Notes: a model not told the origin generated them from the letters alone. 64,000 bases of DNA from Glossina fuscipes (GCF_014805625.2 NW_023998440.1:927234-991233), one strand, 5' to 3'. Positions 48,146 to 59,360 are shown, counted from the stretch's first letter. Translations and numbers: made by a program.

Positions 48146-51100
48146 CTCGTAAGTGGTCGATCATGCAACAAAAACAGGACCACTTTTAAACAACAACTGC
48201 GTCCGGCATCATCGATCGGCACGATCACCCTTACAATCCGTATAATTCCCGGTTTTGGCGAAAAGGGTTTTCGTAACCATTTTCAAGAATACTCTTTTTT
48301 CTCCCTATATTCAGTCACGAAATTCGAATTTTTCCATTCTTTTCAAAATAAGGAAAGAGTGCAGCCCGTACAAAAATGATTAAAATGACACGAAATTTTG
48401 GAGGTTGTTGTTTGGCATTTACTAAAAATGGTAGGAAGTTTTGCTTAGAGGCGACCAGCAAGTTTCATCACTGAAAATTCAGGACCGATACCTTTCGGTT
48501 ATGTAAGGGAAATTTTCGTTAAGTCCTTATTATTGAATCACCTTCTTGATATCTTTAAAAACACATGAAATAAGAGCGTAGACGAGGTGGAAACTCTTCA
48601 ATAAGATGGTCGTTGTTATCCAAATTCATTACCGAATTCATTGTTTTATATTACTTCGTGTCACCAATGAAATCATCGTCGGTTGATTGCTATAGATGAA
48701 AATCGGTTCACGTACCCACTACTGCTTCAGCTTTGGAAAACTTCGTAATATAGATTTTACCGCAAGGTGATTAACGGTGTTTTGCTTTGTTTATCCATGT
48801 TTCAGAGCTCACTTTGAATGTCCATCTGCCCGTTTATGAGCACCACATTTGAAATCGAACGCCAGCCCATAGCAGAATGAATTTACTTGGCGATCATAGA
48901 TGACGTTTGAAATCGAGAGAGAGAGAGAGAGAGAGATAACGTCAACGTAATGTTTTTATAACTAATAACCAGACGTTCCTCAGAGAACTCGTACAGACAT
49001 TTACCATAAAGTTCGATACCGACGAACTAAAAGATGCGCTGGTTGCTTGTAGAAAAGTCTTCCACTTAAATAGGAATGGTGATGGGTGTCCAAGATTCGC
49101 TTCAAAGTGAATATTGTTCCTATGGTGGTTTTGTTTAGTTTTTCGCTTTCACAATATTGCACAAAAACACATATGTATATATGTATATATATATAAATAT
49201 AGGTCCCTTTCGTGTTATCATGTTGCTTTGGCAATATGCCCAAACTGTACATATTGAATGAGTTGTTTCTTCATTTCTTTATTCGCTGCACTTAGCCCAT
49301 AGAATCACACGGCAATTCTCCTGACTAGCTTGATGTCTCTCCTCTTTCTTTTGGCGCTACATTTCCCGATGTATGCATGAGCCCCTGTTCATATATTTAT
49401 GTGTGTGTACATGAAAGAACGGGAGAAGCATACGGCCTTAATTAATTGGATATGGAAAAATTTATTTTAATGAAGGCTACAAATGAGAACATATGTTAAT
49501 CTCTATATTATACGTGTGTATCTGTATCTACATATATATGCATGTATATTTTACGTATTGCAGTAATCTTTAATATGCTTAACCTGCCTCGCTTAATATG
49601 TTGCTAAAAAAATTAACTTATGAATATCATATTATGTGCAATGTCTAATTAGTTTTCATGCCAGCGTCACCATCAGCGTCAGCGAATAAAATTTAAAATG
49701 AAAAAACCGAAAAGAAAAAATGGAATTGTAATTAATTTTTGTTGCCCAAGCTATTTAAGGGCTAAAATGTTGTATAAACTAGCAGGCCACTCCAACGCCA
49801 AATAGAGTACATATATCGTACCATGAAGCTAGATAAGCCGTAGAGACCAAAGAGACTGTAGTATAAATATATTAAAATTAAGTAATGTTACCAATGCATC
49901 GAAAACGGCACCGTATTGTATGCATATATAGCACGAATAGAAGAATTAATTAATGTCATATCCCATGTTCATCGATCTCGAACGCAAGACCTTAATGGCT
50001 TGTTCTTTAGTGTTGTAATGCTAAAAGCAAAATTATTATCGCTACATGCAGAAATGGATTTTTTACATTCCAAAGGGATTGATTGGTCAATTTTAAATTA
50101 GTCTGTTTGGTTTTCCGTCTTTTGAACCCATCGAATTGCTCTTTTTGGTAAACTCATTAAGTTCGAAAATTACTTGAATCAAACCGTCACCGCTTAGTTT
50201 ACAACGAGGCTACATCAAACTATATGGACAGTTCTCCTCCTTAGGTCCCAAACCGAACCTCCCCTACGGCACCCTATTTATATATGCGTCTAAATATAAA
50301 GCAAATCGCAAAATGACCAATCCAGTAATTGCAGATCCTTAGGCTCCCTGGAGTGAGGTGTCAGTGCAATTAGAGAGTCAATGGAGTGCCATCAAAATGT
50401 AAAAGGAAAGCAAAAGACATAACATAAAAATCTTAATTCGAAATCGTAGTTTTCCATATGCTATACACAAGAAGCTAAAAAGTTATGTGAACCGTTTGCA
50501 AATCTGTCATGTTAAGAAGAGTGCAGTTTACTGTTTGCGAAAATTCCAACAGAGAGGAACGAATAGGAATTCGGTCACAAGCGTTCTCCCATTGTTTTTC
50601 TACGAACTTTTGTAAATATTAATAATAATTGTTTTTAATATTTACTCAAGCTTTTCATTGTAACAGGAACTAAGAATAACTTCGCCCTTTATGTTTACTT
50701 ATATCAATTATCGATTTTGAAACAATTTTATTAAGTCTGTAAAGTTTATTCCATTAAGAAAGTTATATAGACAAGTTCTTAGACCTTTACGATACAAGTA
50801 TTTTATATACTTAAGGAAACGTGATAAAATGAAAAATTGATTTATAAAAAAACAGAGATTTCCAATTTGTTTTATGGTGCTCTAAGGTAGCATTACAGTG
50901 CCATCAAAGGAAAGAGAGTTCAATTTTGTATTATGTATTGCAAAAGGTATGTCGCATTTTCGAATTTCGGCCTTCTGTTGCATTTGTAGGAAAAAAAAAA
51001 AAAAAACAGTTGTAAATGGGAATCAATATGGAATCCGAAGAAAATTGTTCCGCTTACTTTATTTATTTCTTTTTTCATAAACCCATGGGGTATGCGCATC

Positions 51101-51454
51101 GAACGAAAGCAGATGGAGTGACTCCTAAGAAGATTAAAATTGGAGGGCTGGGAGCAGGGGCGAAGTTAATAGATCTTTCAGGTCGCTATGCGGACTGCCC
51201 AGACAATTAATGATAATATAAAACTATCTTCAACCAATAATTTTTTTGTAAAATAATATAAAATTAAGTTTTGATTTACAATTCACTTTAAAACGCTATA
51301 TATTCTTTATGACTAAATTCATATAATAATGTATAAATACATCTACATATGAAGTAAAAATAAAAAGATACCAGAACCCAAAGCCTTTTCAAATCTTTAT
51401 GTCTTTCATAACATGATGAATACCTGTCAAAGCATGTAATGTATTAATATTAAA
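48146..51454. other. Unannotated sequence with simple repeats
   Basis: Holds the (GA)n at 48,914, a TATG/TA tract at 49,170-49,200 and oligo-A at 50,991-51,006. The plus-strand frame ending at 51,210 has a hydrophilic C-terminal stretch (DGVTPKKIKIGGLGAGAKLI) that looks protein-like, but I cannot match it to a family and it lacks a clear acceptor. No gene called. Confidence 0.4.
48914..48936. repeat. (GA)n microsatellite
   Basis: About 11 GA units. GAGAG repeats are also GAGA-factor type motifs in flies, but no promoter context is visible. Confidence 0.9.
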
Positions 51455-52570
51455 AATAAGTAAGAACATTAGGGTCGGGCAGCGCCGACTATTAAATACC
51501 CTACACCATATTGTCTAACACATATCTTATTTTTGTACGAAATTACTATTGAAGGTCAATTTTCATCATAATACATTAAAACTTCGACTTTTCTTCTCTT
51601 CTATTCTTCTATTCTTGCTAGGGTAGCAACCAAGAAATAAGCCGCGATTGTCAAAAGTTTTAATTTTTTTACTTCATGTCATCTTCATCCATGTTTTTTT
51701 ATATCAAATAACTTTTATGATATAAATCCTCAAGCAGTGAAAATTACACCGTTTTTCGTATGATCTTCAGTTTTCGTTATACGAGGGGGTTCAAAAAATT
51801 GCCTCGGCCGGTGCAAAGTTTTCCTATTAATTAGGAACACCGATATACCACTACTTAGCCACTTTTCTCGAGATATTTTATAAATTGCAAGCCTGTAGCT
51901 TCAACACAAATTTATACGGACAGGCATGAGGTGATGGCACTTGTGATACAAAGGTGTGCTAGATTTGTACGGACATACGTAACATCCAGAAAGACTTGAA
52001 ATACATCCTTCTTTTATTACATCGATTGTCTGTGTGTCTGTTCACCTGTTCACTCTTCTTTCTTGGTAAACTATCGTGTTGTAAAGGCTCTTTTTGAAAA
52101 GTGGTTATATGAACATCTGTAGGGTACTTCAAGGTAATTAATGATGGGCTGTTGCAACTTTAGCGTTTTTATTTATTTTATTCTTGAAAATATATCATAA
52201 TTTTATATAATTTATATGATATAGAAAGTCAGTTGGGTTGTTATAAATATGTGTGTCCATCGACTTGATCCCCTGGAAATGCTTACCTGGCCGTTCCTTC
52301 CTTTTAGTAGTTAATGCAGACAATTAATTACAGCTTCGCAGAAATATTCCACTGGAGAAGTTCCGGGAATTATCAATAACAAAATAAAACTCTTCTTCAT
52401 TATACTGAATTTCGTTGTCTTCTAATCCATATATTCTAATTGAAGCCAATATAAGGGCAAAGAGGCCGAAGTTTTGTTAAACCAGAAGAACACACAAAGT
52501 AGCATCAATTATTGTTTAAACAAAAACAAGAAACGAAATATAAGACAGACACAAAGTTACAGCGTGATGG
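51455..52570 (+). mobile_element. Composite INE-like repeat, copy 2
   Basis: It starts with AATAAGTAAGAACATTAGGG followed by TCGGGCAGCGCCGACTATT, an INE-like 5' end like that at 5.92 kb. From 51,786 to about 52,427 it is nearly identical to copy 1 at 24.3 kb. Relative to copy 1 it lacks two segments: 47 bp (24,583-24,629, flanked by a TTG microhomology) and about 65 bp (24,645-24,710). Together these removed the TATTCAACCTACAGG block. After 52,430 identity falls (CTTCTAATCCATATATTCTA versus CTTCTAACCAAAGATTGTAA) but homology continues to GCGTGATG (52,568). Confidence 0.8.
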
Positions 52571-52904
52571 TGATTCTGTGTTGAAAGTCTATGATGGAAT
52601 ACTGAAAAACATCGGCCTACAAGCACTTCATTCTTAATACATTAAATTTATCATTCCATAAAAGCAGTAGTTCAGTCAGTGATTCGTTCTAAGCTGTTTG
52701 AACCGACCAACCGTTTAATTCAATCTCTTCATCGACGACATCCCCTTTCTTCCCACTCTTTCGCACAAAAAGTTTCAGTTTATTTTGATTTCCTTACTTT
52801 ACGTCTACAGTTACTTTAAGTCCACATAAATGTCATCTCTAGCTAAAACGGCAAATTTAGAAAGCGCCTTTTCACGCACGATATGAGTCAAAATTTCATC
52901 TCAT
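52571..52904. other. Gap between composite repeat and mariner relic
   Basis: May contain the 5' untranslated part of the mariner element, but I found no convincing terminal inverted repeat. Confidence 0.4.
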
Positions 52905-53345
52905 TTCGATCATTTGCTTACTCATTATAAGAGTTTTAGTGACTCTGCTTTTCTTAGCCGCTTTTGCTGATTTTAAAAATGTTCGCGCGGACACCGATGA
53001 TGCTGATCGCAATAGATGCCCAAAAGTGGAAGCTACACTAGAAAACGTCAAACAAGTCCTGAAAATTATGTATGTTATGATAATGGAAAAGTAAAATGGC
53101 GAAGCAGAGCTAACATTGTAAAGATTTGCAAAGGCAGGGTATTCACTATATTGCATAAAGATTTGAGCACGAAAAGGCAGTTTTTCAAAAAACCAATACG
53201 TCGACTGACAGTAGCATATAAGCATCGTCTCACAACTTGATGTCTACGATGGCAAAGTTACGTGAGTTGAAATTCGAATTGCTAGCAGGGCATTAAAAGG
53301 AGCTTACGTTGACGAATAAGGTCGAACGTTGCAAAAACCAATTTT
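52905..53345 (+). pseudogene. mariner (irritans-type) transposase pseudogene with internal deletions
   Basis: Successive plus-strand frames match mariner transposase in order. ADFKNVRADTDDADRNRCPK with ENVKQVLKI (52,966-53,070) corresponds to the W.AEFKRGR..TDDAERSGRPKE..T.ENVKKVHKI region. After a frameshift come GKVKW and IVKICKGRVFTILHKDLSTK (53,079-53,170), the second helix-turn-helix, then RRLTVAYKHR (to about 53,230). The next match is STMAKLRELKFELL (53,243-53,284), which belongs just before the third catalytic residue. The last is ALKGAYVDE with stop TAA (53,317-53,319), the normal C-terminus. So the whole catalytic core with its DD(34)D residues is missing, and a second gap removes most of the C-terminal domain. 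At least two frameshifts and several stops are present. Downstream 'ATAAGGTCGAACGTTGCAAA' matches the relic at 47.4 kb. Non-functional. Confidence 0.85.
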
Positions 53346-54279
53346 CATCTATCTTGCTTGTTTCCGGAATTTATTGATCAAGGTCTTATACTAGTTTCGG
53401 CATAGAGCATAAAAATTCAATTTACCTCATAGACTTTATAGTGAAATTTGTTAGTCAATCCCTTAGCGCAACTGATGATGTTATGCTTATAAATATTTAT
53501 GACACATTTGTTTAAGAATCCATGGCTTCTTCAAGCAGTGTATACCTATAAAATCTAAAGCCATTCGCTATGGAGAAACTATTTTATGTAAAAGAAAATT
53601 GTAACAGACAATTTTGAAAGCCATTGTCAGTCTGTTAACAAGTTTGTAAGAATTTGGAAACGTTAAAATAATTTTCAAATTTGTTTTATAACACCGTAAA
53701 CAACATTAGACAACAAAAATATAACGATAACACTAACAACAACAACAACAAGAACAACATAAAAACAACGTCAATAACAACAATTATAGCAATAACCATA
53801 ACGAACAACTACAACATGAGCATAAATGACGAAATCAAATATAAATCGCGTACTACAAGTCATAGACATGAAAACATAAAACAAGACTTAACAAATTACC
53901 ATAAACCATATGAGTATAAAGTGCCGTCGTTGTTATGGTTGTTTCTGTTGTTGTTGCTAAATTAAATGAAACAAGCAGAAAATTAATGGAAACTAGATTC
54001 ATTTGGCTTACAACGAATCTCTTGATACTTAATTGCGGAATTTTTATGTAATAGAAAGATTTTTAACTTAGCACCACCACTGAGGGCAAAGAGGTCTCAT
54101 TCTGATTTGGGATCGTTTAGGATATAGATGAATAGAGTCTCTCATAGGTTCTTGAATAAGCAATATTGTTGTAAATATTTGTTGTTGCTTAATCATTGTG
54201 AAATTATCGTTTTCAGAAAGCATTTCTATATAACCTACAGGTAAGTGTTCGTCCTTTTTAATATGAGCAATCATTCAGA
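53346..54279. other. Unannotated A+T-rich sequence
   Basis: A CAACAACAACAAGAACAAC tract (53,725-53,790) explains the N/T/I-rich 94-codon frame at 53,681-53,965. No gene seen. Confidence 0.45.
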
Positions 54280-54284
54280 GAAGG

Positions 54285-54510
54285 TGCCCTCTTTGCGTGC
54301 GACGCGGTACAGGTCCGAACGGAGTGAAGAAAGAGATGGAGACTAACCGCACCTTAGTGCTTGTGTGCCCCACTAGCTCGCGTTATACTTTCACCGAGTA
54401 AGCGTGCACTGTACGTACTATGAAGTATGGTCGAACCACTCTTAAATTGGAATTCGCGAACGTTGAGTTGGTAGTCACGATTCTTATCTGCTGAACTATG
54501 CAGATCTTCG
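54285..54510 (-). mobile_element. tRNA-derived SINE-like copy, near full length
   Basis: On the minus strand box-A-like TAGTTCAGCAGATAAG (54,498-54,483) is followed 43 bases later by box-B-like GAATTCCAATTTA (54,455-54,443), the spacing found in tRNA genes. Then GAGTGGTTCGACCATACTTC, ACTCGGTGAAAGTATAACGC, GGGGCACACAAGCACTAAGG and a CTCCATCTCTTTCTTCACTC pyrimidine run. Boxes and later blocks line up with the copies at 1-235 and 47,924-48,145. Internal boxes A and B are the known promoter of RNA polymerase III genes; whether they are active here is unknown. No poly-A or simple tail is obvious. Confidence 0.5.
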
Positions 54511-55085
54511 TGCACGTGCACTTTATGGAATAATAAATTTATTGTAATTGTTCAAAAAGATATAATCTTTATTAGTTATATAGAAAACACGACGACTCCT
54601 AAAGAGATTATACAAAATCGTAGTATAAATGAAACACTTTGATTCTTATTGCGTATATCACTGGACACGATCTGTGACGGTAATTAATGGATCTCTGTTG
54701 AAAATTATTAAAAAACTCGGCTTTTCAAATTTGATTTAAAAAAAAAAAAAAAAACTTATCAGACTTGGTAGTTAGATGGAAATTTTGGCAAATTTTACAA
54801 GAAATTATTATCCAACGATTGCTACTATGATGCTAACAGAATCCTTATTAGAGTAAATTACAAATACCATCCACGCATCCAAGATATGACAGCTGTAAAA
54901 AAAAATATTTGAAATTTTCTTCTTTACTACTTTTTCAATCACGAACCGTTCTGCTAGGTATGAAGCTTCTTTAAAGAGCGATTCTAATGAAACCACTTCT
55001 ATAAGCTACGCGTCAAATGTCGCCCTCTCTATGATAACTGACTCTCCTTGGTTCTATGCTTGTGGAAATTGTCATCACCTTTATG
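54511..55085. other. Unannotated sequence
   Basis: Oligo-A at 54,738-54,754. No coding signal; the minus frame at 54,808-54,996 has no recognisable domain. Confidence 0.45.
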
Positions 55086-55093
55086 ATTAGATT

Positions 55094-55185
55094 AACGGTC
55101 GTAGTTATAGTCAATACTCAGTCGGTAAACGCATAACATTCACCTGGTAGCCTGCTGCCCCTCTCTTCCTATATCCCGACCAACA
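55094..55185 (+). mobile_element. SINE-like family fragment (middle part)
   Basis: GGTCGTAGTTATAGTCAATA followed by 'CTCAGTCGGTAAACGCATAA' and a CCCCTCTCTTCCTATATCCC run line up with the middle of the copies at 1-235 (TCGTCGGTAAAAGC), 37.7 kb (CTCACTCGGTAAAGGCATAA) and 54.3 kb. The tRNA-like head is absent or unrecognisable. Confidence 0.45.
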
Positions 55186-55860
55186 ACAACATTTCCGGAA
55201 TGAATGGCCCATATTAAAAAAAAAAAAAAAAAATTGGCGATACTACGATGATAACAGAAAATGTCAAATAACTGTGTGTGTACTCCCCATGGAGCTGCTA
55301 TCACTTTTTACAATTTAAGTGAGAATGTTATAAATAATTTTTTATCAAAATGTGAAATTAAACGCAATAAGAAAATCAATTTGCTCTATGCCTACTAGAA
55401 CCTTTACCCACTTATAAAACGGTTACTTTTGAAACAATTAGAAAAGCAGAGACGTAAATAAATCGATTCAAAATTGAAGAATGTTAACAATAAGAAAACA
55501 AAATGAATAAAATTGTAATAGAAAGACATTTCGCTGACTCCTCTTGCTACGATTTCAAGTTGTTCGCATTAACTTCTTTTTACTAATTTCGTATTATATG
55601 ACATGGGACGTCAACTTCAACCAAACATTAATGACCAAGGTCTTGTATTACGGTATTTTTTTACTACGCTATTTCTTATCTAAAATGGAAAGGAACTTCG
55701 AATTTTTATATTATTATTTGTGCTTTTAACGTTTGAACCTTAATCTTGTGCCCCCACAGTGCGGGTGCAAAGGTCTTTGTGGAAGATGGAGTAAATGGTG
55801 CCTTTTTTATTAGCACTTTTTAGTTGTGCCAATCTCGTGTAGTTCGATAAAAAGTAGAGC

Positions 55861-55912
55861 TTACTATCTAGTTAGATAGTAAACTGCAGTTCTAGATAGC
55901 AAAACGCAGTTC
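55861..55912. repeat. 10-bp hairpin plus 20-bp tandem direct repeat
   Basis: TTACTATCTA (55,861-55,870), GT, TAGATAGTAA (55,873-55,882) form a perfect inverted repeat. The right arm begins a 20-bp unit TAGATAGTAAACTGCAGTTC (55,873-55,892), repeated directly as TAGATAGCAAAACGCAGTTC (55,893-55,912). Confidence 0.9.
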
Positions 55913-55997
55913 ATTTCTACTTTAAGCGAAAGTGTCTGGCAGTGCTGACTAATATGAAGAAATTTTACGGTCTATAGATAAATTGTTATTATAACAT

Positions 55998-56052
55998 CAG
56001 TGGTAGTATACGAACCCATGCCTCCAAAGAGCGTTATCTACTAGCTACCTAA
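55998..56052 (-). mobile_element. tRNA-derived fragment, tRNA-Leu-like 3' half
   Basis: On the minus strand 'CTTTGGAGGCATGGGTTCGT' continues as ATACTACCACTG (56,029-55,998). This closely follows the variable arm, T-arm and acceptor of a eukaryotic tRNA-Leu (TTTGGAGGCGTGGGTTCGAATCCCACCACTG, from memory; the T-loop TTCG is kept but the 3' side of the T-stem is changed). Just upstream GGTAGCTAGTAGATAACGC resembles a box A, but it is about 12 bases too close for a complete tRNA. The anticodon arm is therefore missing or collapsed. Not a functional tRNA gene; either a decayed tRNA pseudogene or the head of another SINE. Confidence 0.4.
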
Positions 56053-56860
56053 GTAGAATATTTTCATATTTCACTGGCGTCCCGACACCGATACAAGTAT
56101 CCGAGACGCATTCTATTGCCAAGAAGATGATAACCCGGCGATATATTTTTCTGACTAAAGCAGTCGTCAATAGGTAGCGCTGCCAGTATGTACAACTACC
56201 ACACTGATATACTTGTTATCGTAAATACAGTAAAATAGGTGAACGTTAGATGTGCATGACGAAATCAATTTAAAATCATACCATAGCCTGCTAGGCATAG
56301 CATGCAACGTAAAAAAGTTAATATATCTTCTGTTGATAAGTTAAAAGCACAAAAAAAGAAAAGAGATGAATATTTTCTATGGAAACACTAAAAAACTTTC
56401 ATGTACGAAATTGGCTTATTATTGCTGTTGTTGTTATTTTTAATGGTATTGCTGCTATTATTGTTAAAGTATCTACATAAAATAGCAGACAAATTTTCAA
56501 CAATGTTTTTCAGATTATACGGCTTATTTAGAAAAAGCAAACTTTTTTCCTGCTTACCACAAGTGCCAAAATGTTGACAAACGTTAGTACCAAAAAAAAG
56601 TTACAGAAAATTTATGTTGAGACTTACTCACTAAACAAATCAAATCAGATATCAGATAGGTGGGATATGGAGTAAAGACGTTGTGCATATGTATTAGGGC
56701 ATAGATGCTGTATATCGCGCTCGCCACTTTTCCCAGTGATTATTATGCATTATGTTCATTATGATATCAACATAAACAACATCAGAAGAAACTCATGCTG
56801 AGGCGTTATCTGTCCATCGGCCTTTCCATGAATTATTTTTTAGTTTCTTTGCTCACACTT
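56053..56860. other. Unannotated sequence
   Basis: G+C-richer up to about 56,230, then A+T-rich. No coding signal. Confidence 0.45.
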
Positions 56861-56904
56861 CAGTCCGTCATCCCGTCAGTCCATCAGTCCGTCAGTCCGT
56901 CAGT
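56861..56904. repeat. CAGTCCGT octamer minisatellite
   Basis: About five units of CAGTCCGT with CAT/CCC variants. It shares the CAGT core with the array at 4.4 kb, which suggests a common type of slippage rather than common descent. Confidence 0.8.
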
Positions 56905-57450
56905 GCTCCACAGTTTACATAAAGTGTCAGTTGAATCTATTATGTGTGGTGTGTAGACGAAGTTGTACAGTAACCTCAATATGTTTAAATTTTTAATACT
57001 TAAATAGCACAAAAATCTCACAATCTTTTGCTGTATTATAGACACTTTTTTTTTGCGCACACATGCACAAAAACACGCGTGTACTCTGTTTTGTATATCA
57101 TATATATTTCATGTTGATATAAATTCATTTTCCTAAGGATTTTCTTAAAATATATTCTATACAAAAAGATTTATGGTGTATTTTATGTGGACACAATACA
57201 CTTTATGCTCTAACAACAACAACAAAAATAACAATTACAAAACCAACGCAAAGCAATACGTACTCGTATACAATAAGCAAATATAAGGCATTTCGAACCG
57301 AATCTTGAATACCTCTCATCATCTTAAGCCAGTGTATAGTAAGCATAAAATATTTGCTTTGGTTTATTGATTTGTAAGGGAAGGCAAAACCTGACTCGTA
57401 CAATTTAAGCTTAGAATATATCTTAAATCACTTAAAACACTTAACCATTA

Positions 57451-57525
57451 CGCTGCGGCCACCGCGTCCCTATTTCCTTTTTTCTCTTCTTTCTGGCCGT
57501 CACAACGTTAGGCGAATAGGATCAC
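57451..57525 (+). mobile_element. SINE-like family fragment (3' part)
   Basis: CCCTATTTCCTTTTTTCTCT then 'TTTCTGGCCGTCACAACGTT' and AGGCGAATAGG match the 3' block of the copy at 48,110-48,140 (TTTCCGACCGTCACAGTACT, then ATACGAATAGG). Confidence 0.5.
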
Positions 57526-57740
57526 ATTCGATCTCATTAGCGATTGGTCATATTAAAAAAAAAAAAACTAAAATATGTTAGAAATTTTACACGAATGTTA
57601 ATTCTATTTGTGGGTGTGACTTTACATGTATGCCAGCTGGGGGTATGTAGGAATGGAAGATGTAACTTTTGATCTTCTGAAAGTTCAAACAATCCAATTT
57701 ATACTTGGTGAGAAACTGACGAAAATATAACATTACAGTT

Positions 57741-57815
57741 CATTTAGCCAGAGAAAAAAATTCTAAGAGTAAAGTCTTAAAGGACTAACATCTAAGGTCA
57801 TCGGCTTTATTGGAA
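57741..57815 (+). repeat. Dispersed repeat, copy 2 of a pair
   Basis: 'CATTTAGCCAGAGAAAAAAA' then TTCTAAGAGTAAAGTC and ACATCTAAGGTCATCGGCTT align with 16,256-16,330. Same orientation, diverged. Confidence 0.65.
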
Positions 57816-57910
57816 ACTCTATCGCACTTTGCACCGTCAAGTTGTTAGTCAACTTGGACAGTTAAGCCAGGATATATATAGATTATTATCAATTATTTCG
57901 CTGCCAAGGG

Positions 57911-58180
57911 ATGGGTTATGATTCTCGATATCGAGTGAACGCAATCGTAATTTGCGCACGTCACTCGAAAGCAACTTTCCGATCGAAAGATTTTTCATTC
58001 GATGATAAGCAAAATGTGTATTCTATCAACAGCTATGAACCCTCTGCTCGTTACAGCAAATCTATAAACCGCAGCTATAACTTTAATCACGATATCGGGA
58101 CCCATAAAGTGCTGCCTGATATAAAGGGGGAAGAAAGCTGTAAATATCTCCTGACGAACCTCAAAATGTTGCTTTACTAG
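57911..58180 (+). CDS. Short open frame, 89 codons, unrecognised
   Basis: An ATG-initiated frame in a fair start context (purine at -3, G at +4). The product would be hydrophilic, rich in Ser, Tyr, Asn and Arg, with no signal peptide or membrane segment. No domain recognised. Local G+C is a little above background. There is no neighbouring gene, splice signal pair or polyadenylation signal that would support it. About as long as several frames expected by chance here, so it is listed only because its composition is less biased than the others. Confidence 0.12.
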   Translation: MGYDSRYRVNAIVICARHSKATFRSKDFSFDDKQNVYSINSYEPSARYSKSINRSYNFNHDIGTHKVLPDIKGEESCKYLLTNLKMLLY

Positions 58181-58343
58181 AGAACTACACGAGAGGTGTT
58201 AAGCTTTTCCCAAATACGGGGGTGTCAGAATGCCGATGATCACGAATTTTGTCTTATATAATGAACATTCTCTTAGAAAGGCAGATCCTTTCTACTTTCT
58301 TCGCACTTAATAATCTTCAAGAATCTAGGAAAAGTTTTTCCAA

Positions 58344-58369
58344 TTTTTTTTTTTTTTTTTTTTTTTTTT
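58344..58369. repeat. T26 homopolymer
   Basis: Uninterrupted run of 26 T. A poly-A tail of a minus-strand retroposed element is possible, but no element is recognised next to it. Confidence 0.9.
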
Positions 58370-58711
58370 CATTCTGATTACCGTTAGCAACCCCTCCCCG
58401 TTTTTAACTTTGCTAATTTATTTTCTGATACGATTTTTCAAAATTACCTTCAAATTCAAAACGAGCTCATCCCTAGTGTCCATACCGGACAGCAAGTAAT
58501 CTCCCTTTTAACTGTTGCCAATGAAACGATAAAGCTATTACACCTGTCTGTTTTGGTATTTTGACTAGAAAAAAAGGAGCAAAAAAAAAACCGTAAACAC
58601 ATCGTCACACTAAAGACCATCACTAGCACCAACACAATCATCACATAATCAGCCGCAGCAACAATATTATTTGAATCTGTAACCATCACTGGCATGTATT
58701 CTTGCATACAG

Positions 58712-58738
58712 ACACACACACACACACACACACACACA
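58712..58738. repeat. (AC)13 microsatellite
   Basis: Uninterrupted dinucleotide run. It produces the VCVCVC segment of the 133-codon minus frame (58,456-58,857), which is not a gene. Confidence 0.95.
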
Positions 58739-58859
58739 TACTTGAACACACTTTTGCTTAATACTGAATGATTCGTTTGGATTACGGAGCGTAGTGTACC
58801 GCATTGCATTTTCACTATAAATTCCATTAAGAGACTAGAAGACTGAAGAGTAGACATTT

Positions 58860-59360
58860 AAACTTTGATGAATGACTATGTTGATAGTCATCGGAAGAGT
58901 AAAAAAAAAAAACGAAAAAAAAAAAAGAAAAAAGACGAAAGCCGAATTCGATTCTTATTTATTTTTCAGATATTTTAAAGTCTCATACTATCGTTGCTTG
59001 CTGTGTAGTTGTGAGTTTTTGCCGTTGTCTTGTTATCATTAGTTTTCTCAATGATCTGGTTAAATAAAACGATATATATATGTATATATGTATATATGTT
59101 TATTTGTGTGTGAACGTGTGAAATGTAGTAAAAGAGCATATGTTGCACACGTATTTTAACATTTGCTCGCTTCAGATTTTCTGCTAAAGATAAATCGCAG
59201 AATATTCAATCGATTTGTAGTTTAAATAAATCTAATTTTTTGTGTTTTGCTTTGTTTTTATTGCAATAAATTAGATTTAATTGATATGAAATGCAATTGC
59301 AATTGATATGTCAAGGTCCACACACATAAGCTATATATGCTTGCTTGCATACACACTAGT
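58860..59360. other. Unannotated A+T-rich sequence
   Basis: Oligo-A (58,901-58,933) and TATG/TA tracts (59,070-59,100). Nothing else seen. Confidence 0.5.

Noticed and set aside
51040..51210. Plus-strand frame with DGVTPKKIKIGG... as a possible last exon
   Set aside because: No convincing acceptor or polyadenylation signal, short, and only a vague likeness to mariner TPKK segments.
52896..53225. 109-codon minus-strand frame
   Set aside because: Antisense shadow of the mariner relic on the plus strand.
58344..58369. T26 run as the tail of a retroposed element
   Set aside because: No element is recognisable on either side and many shorter oligo-T/A runs occur in the window.
58456..58857. 133-codon minus-strand frame
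   Set aside because: Spans the (AC)13 tract giving VCVCVC, with no domain and flanks of normal non-coding composition.
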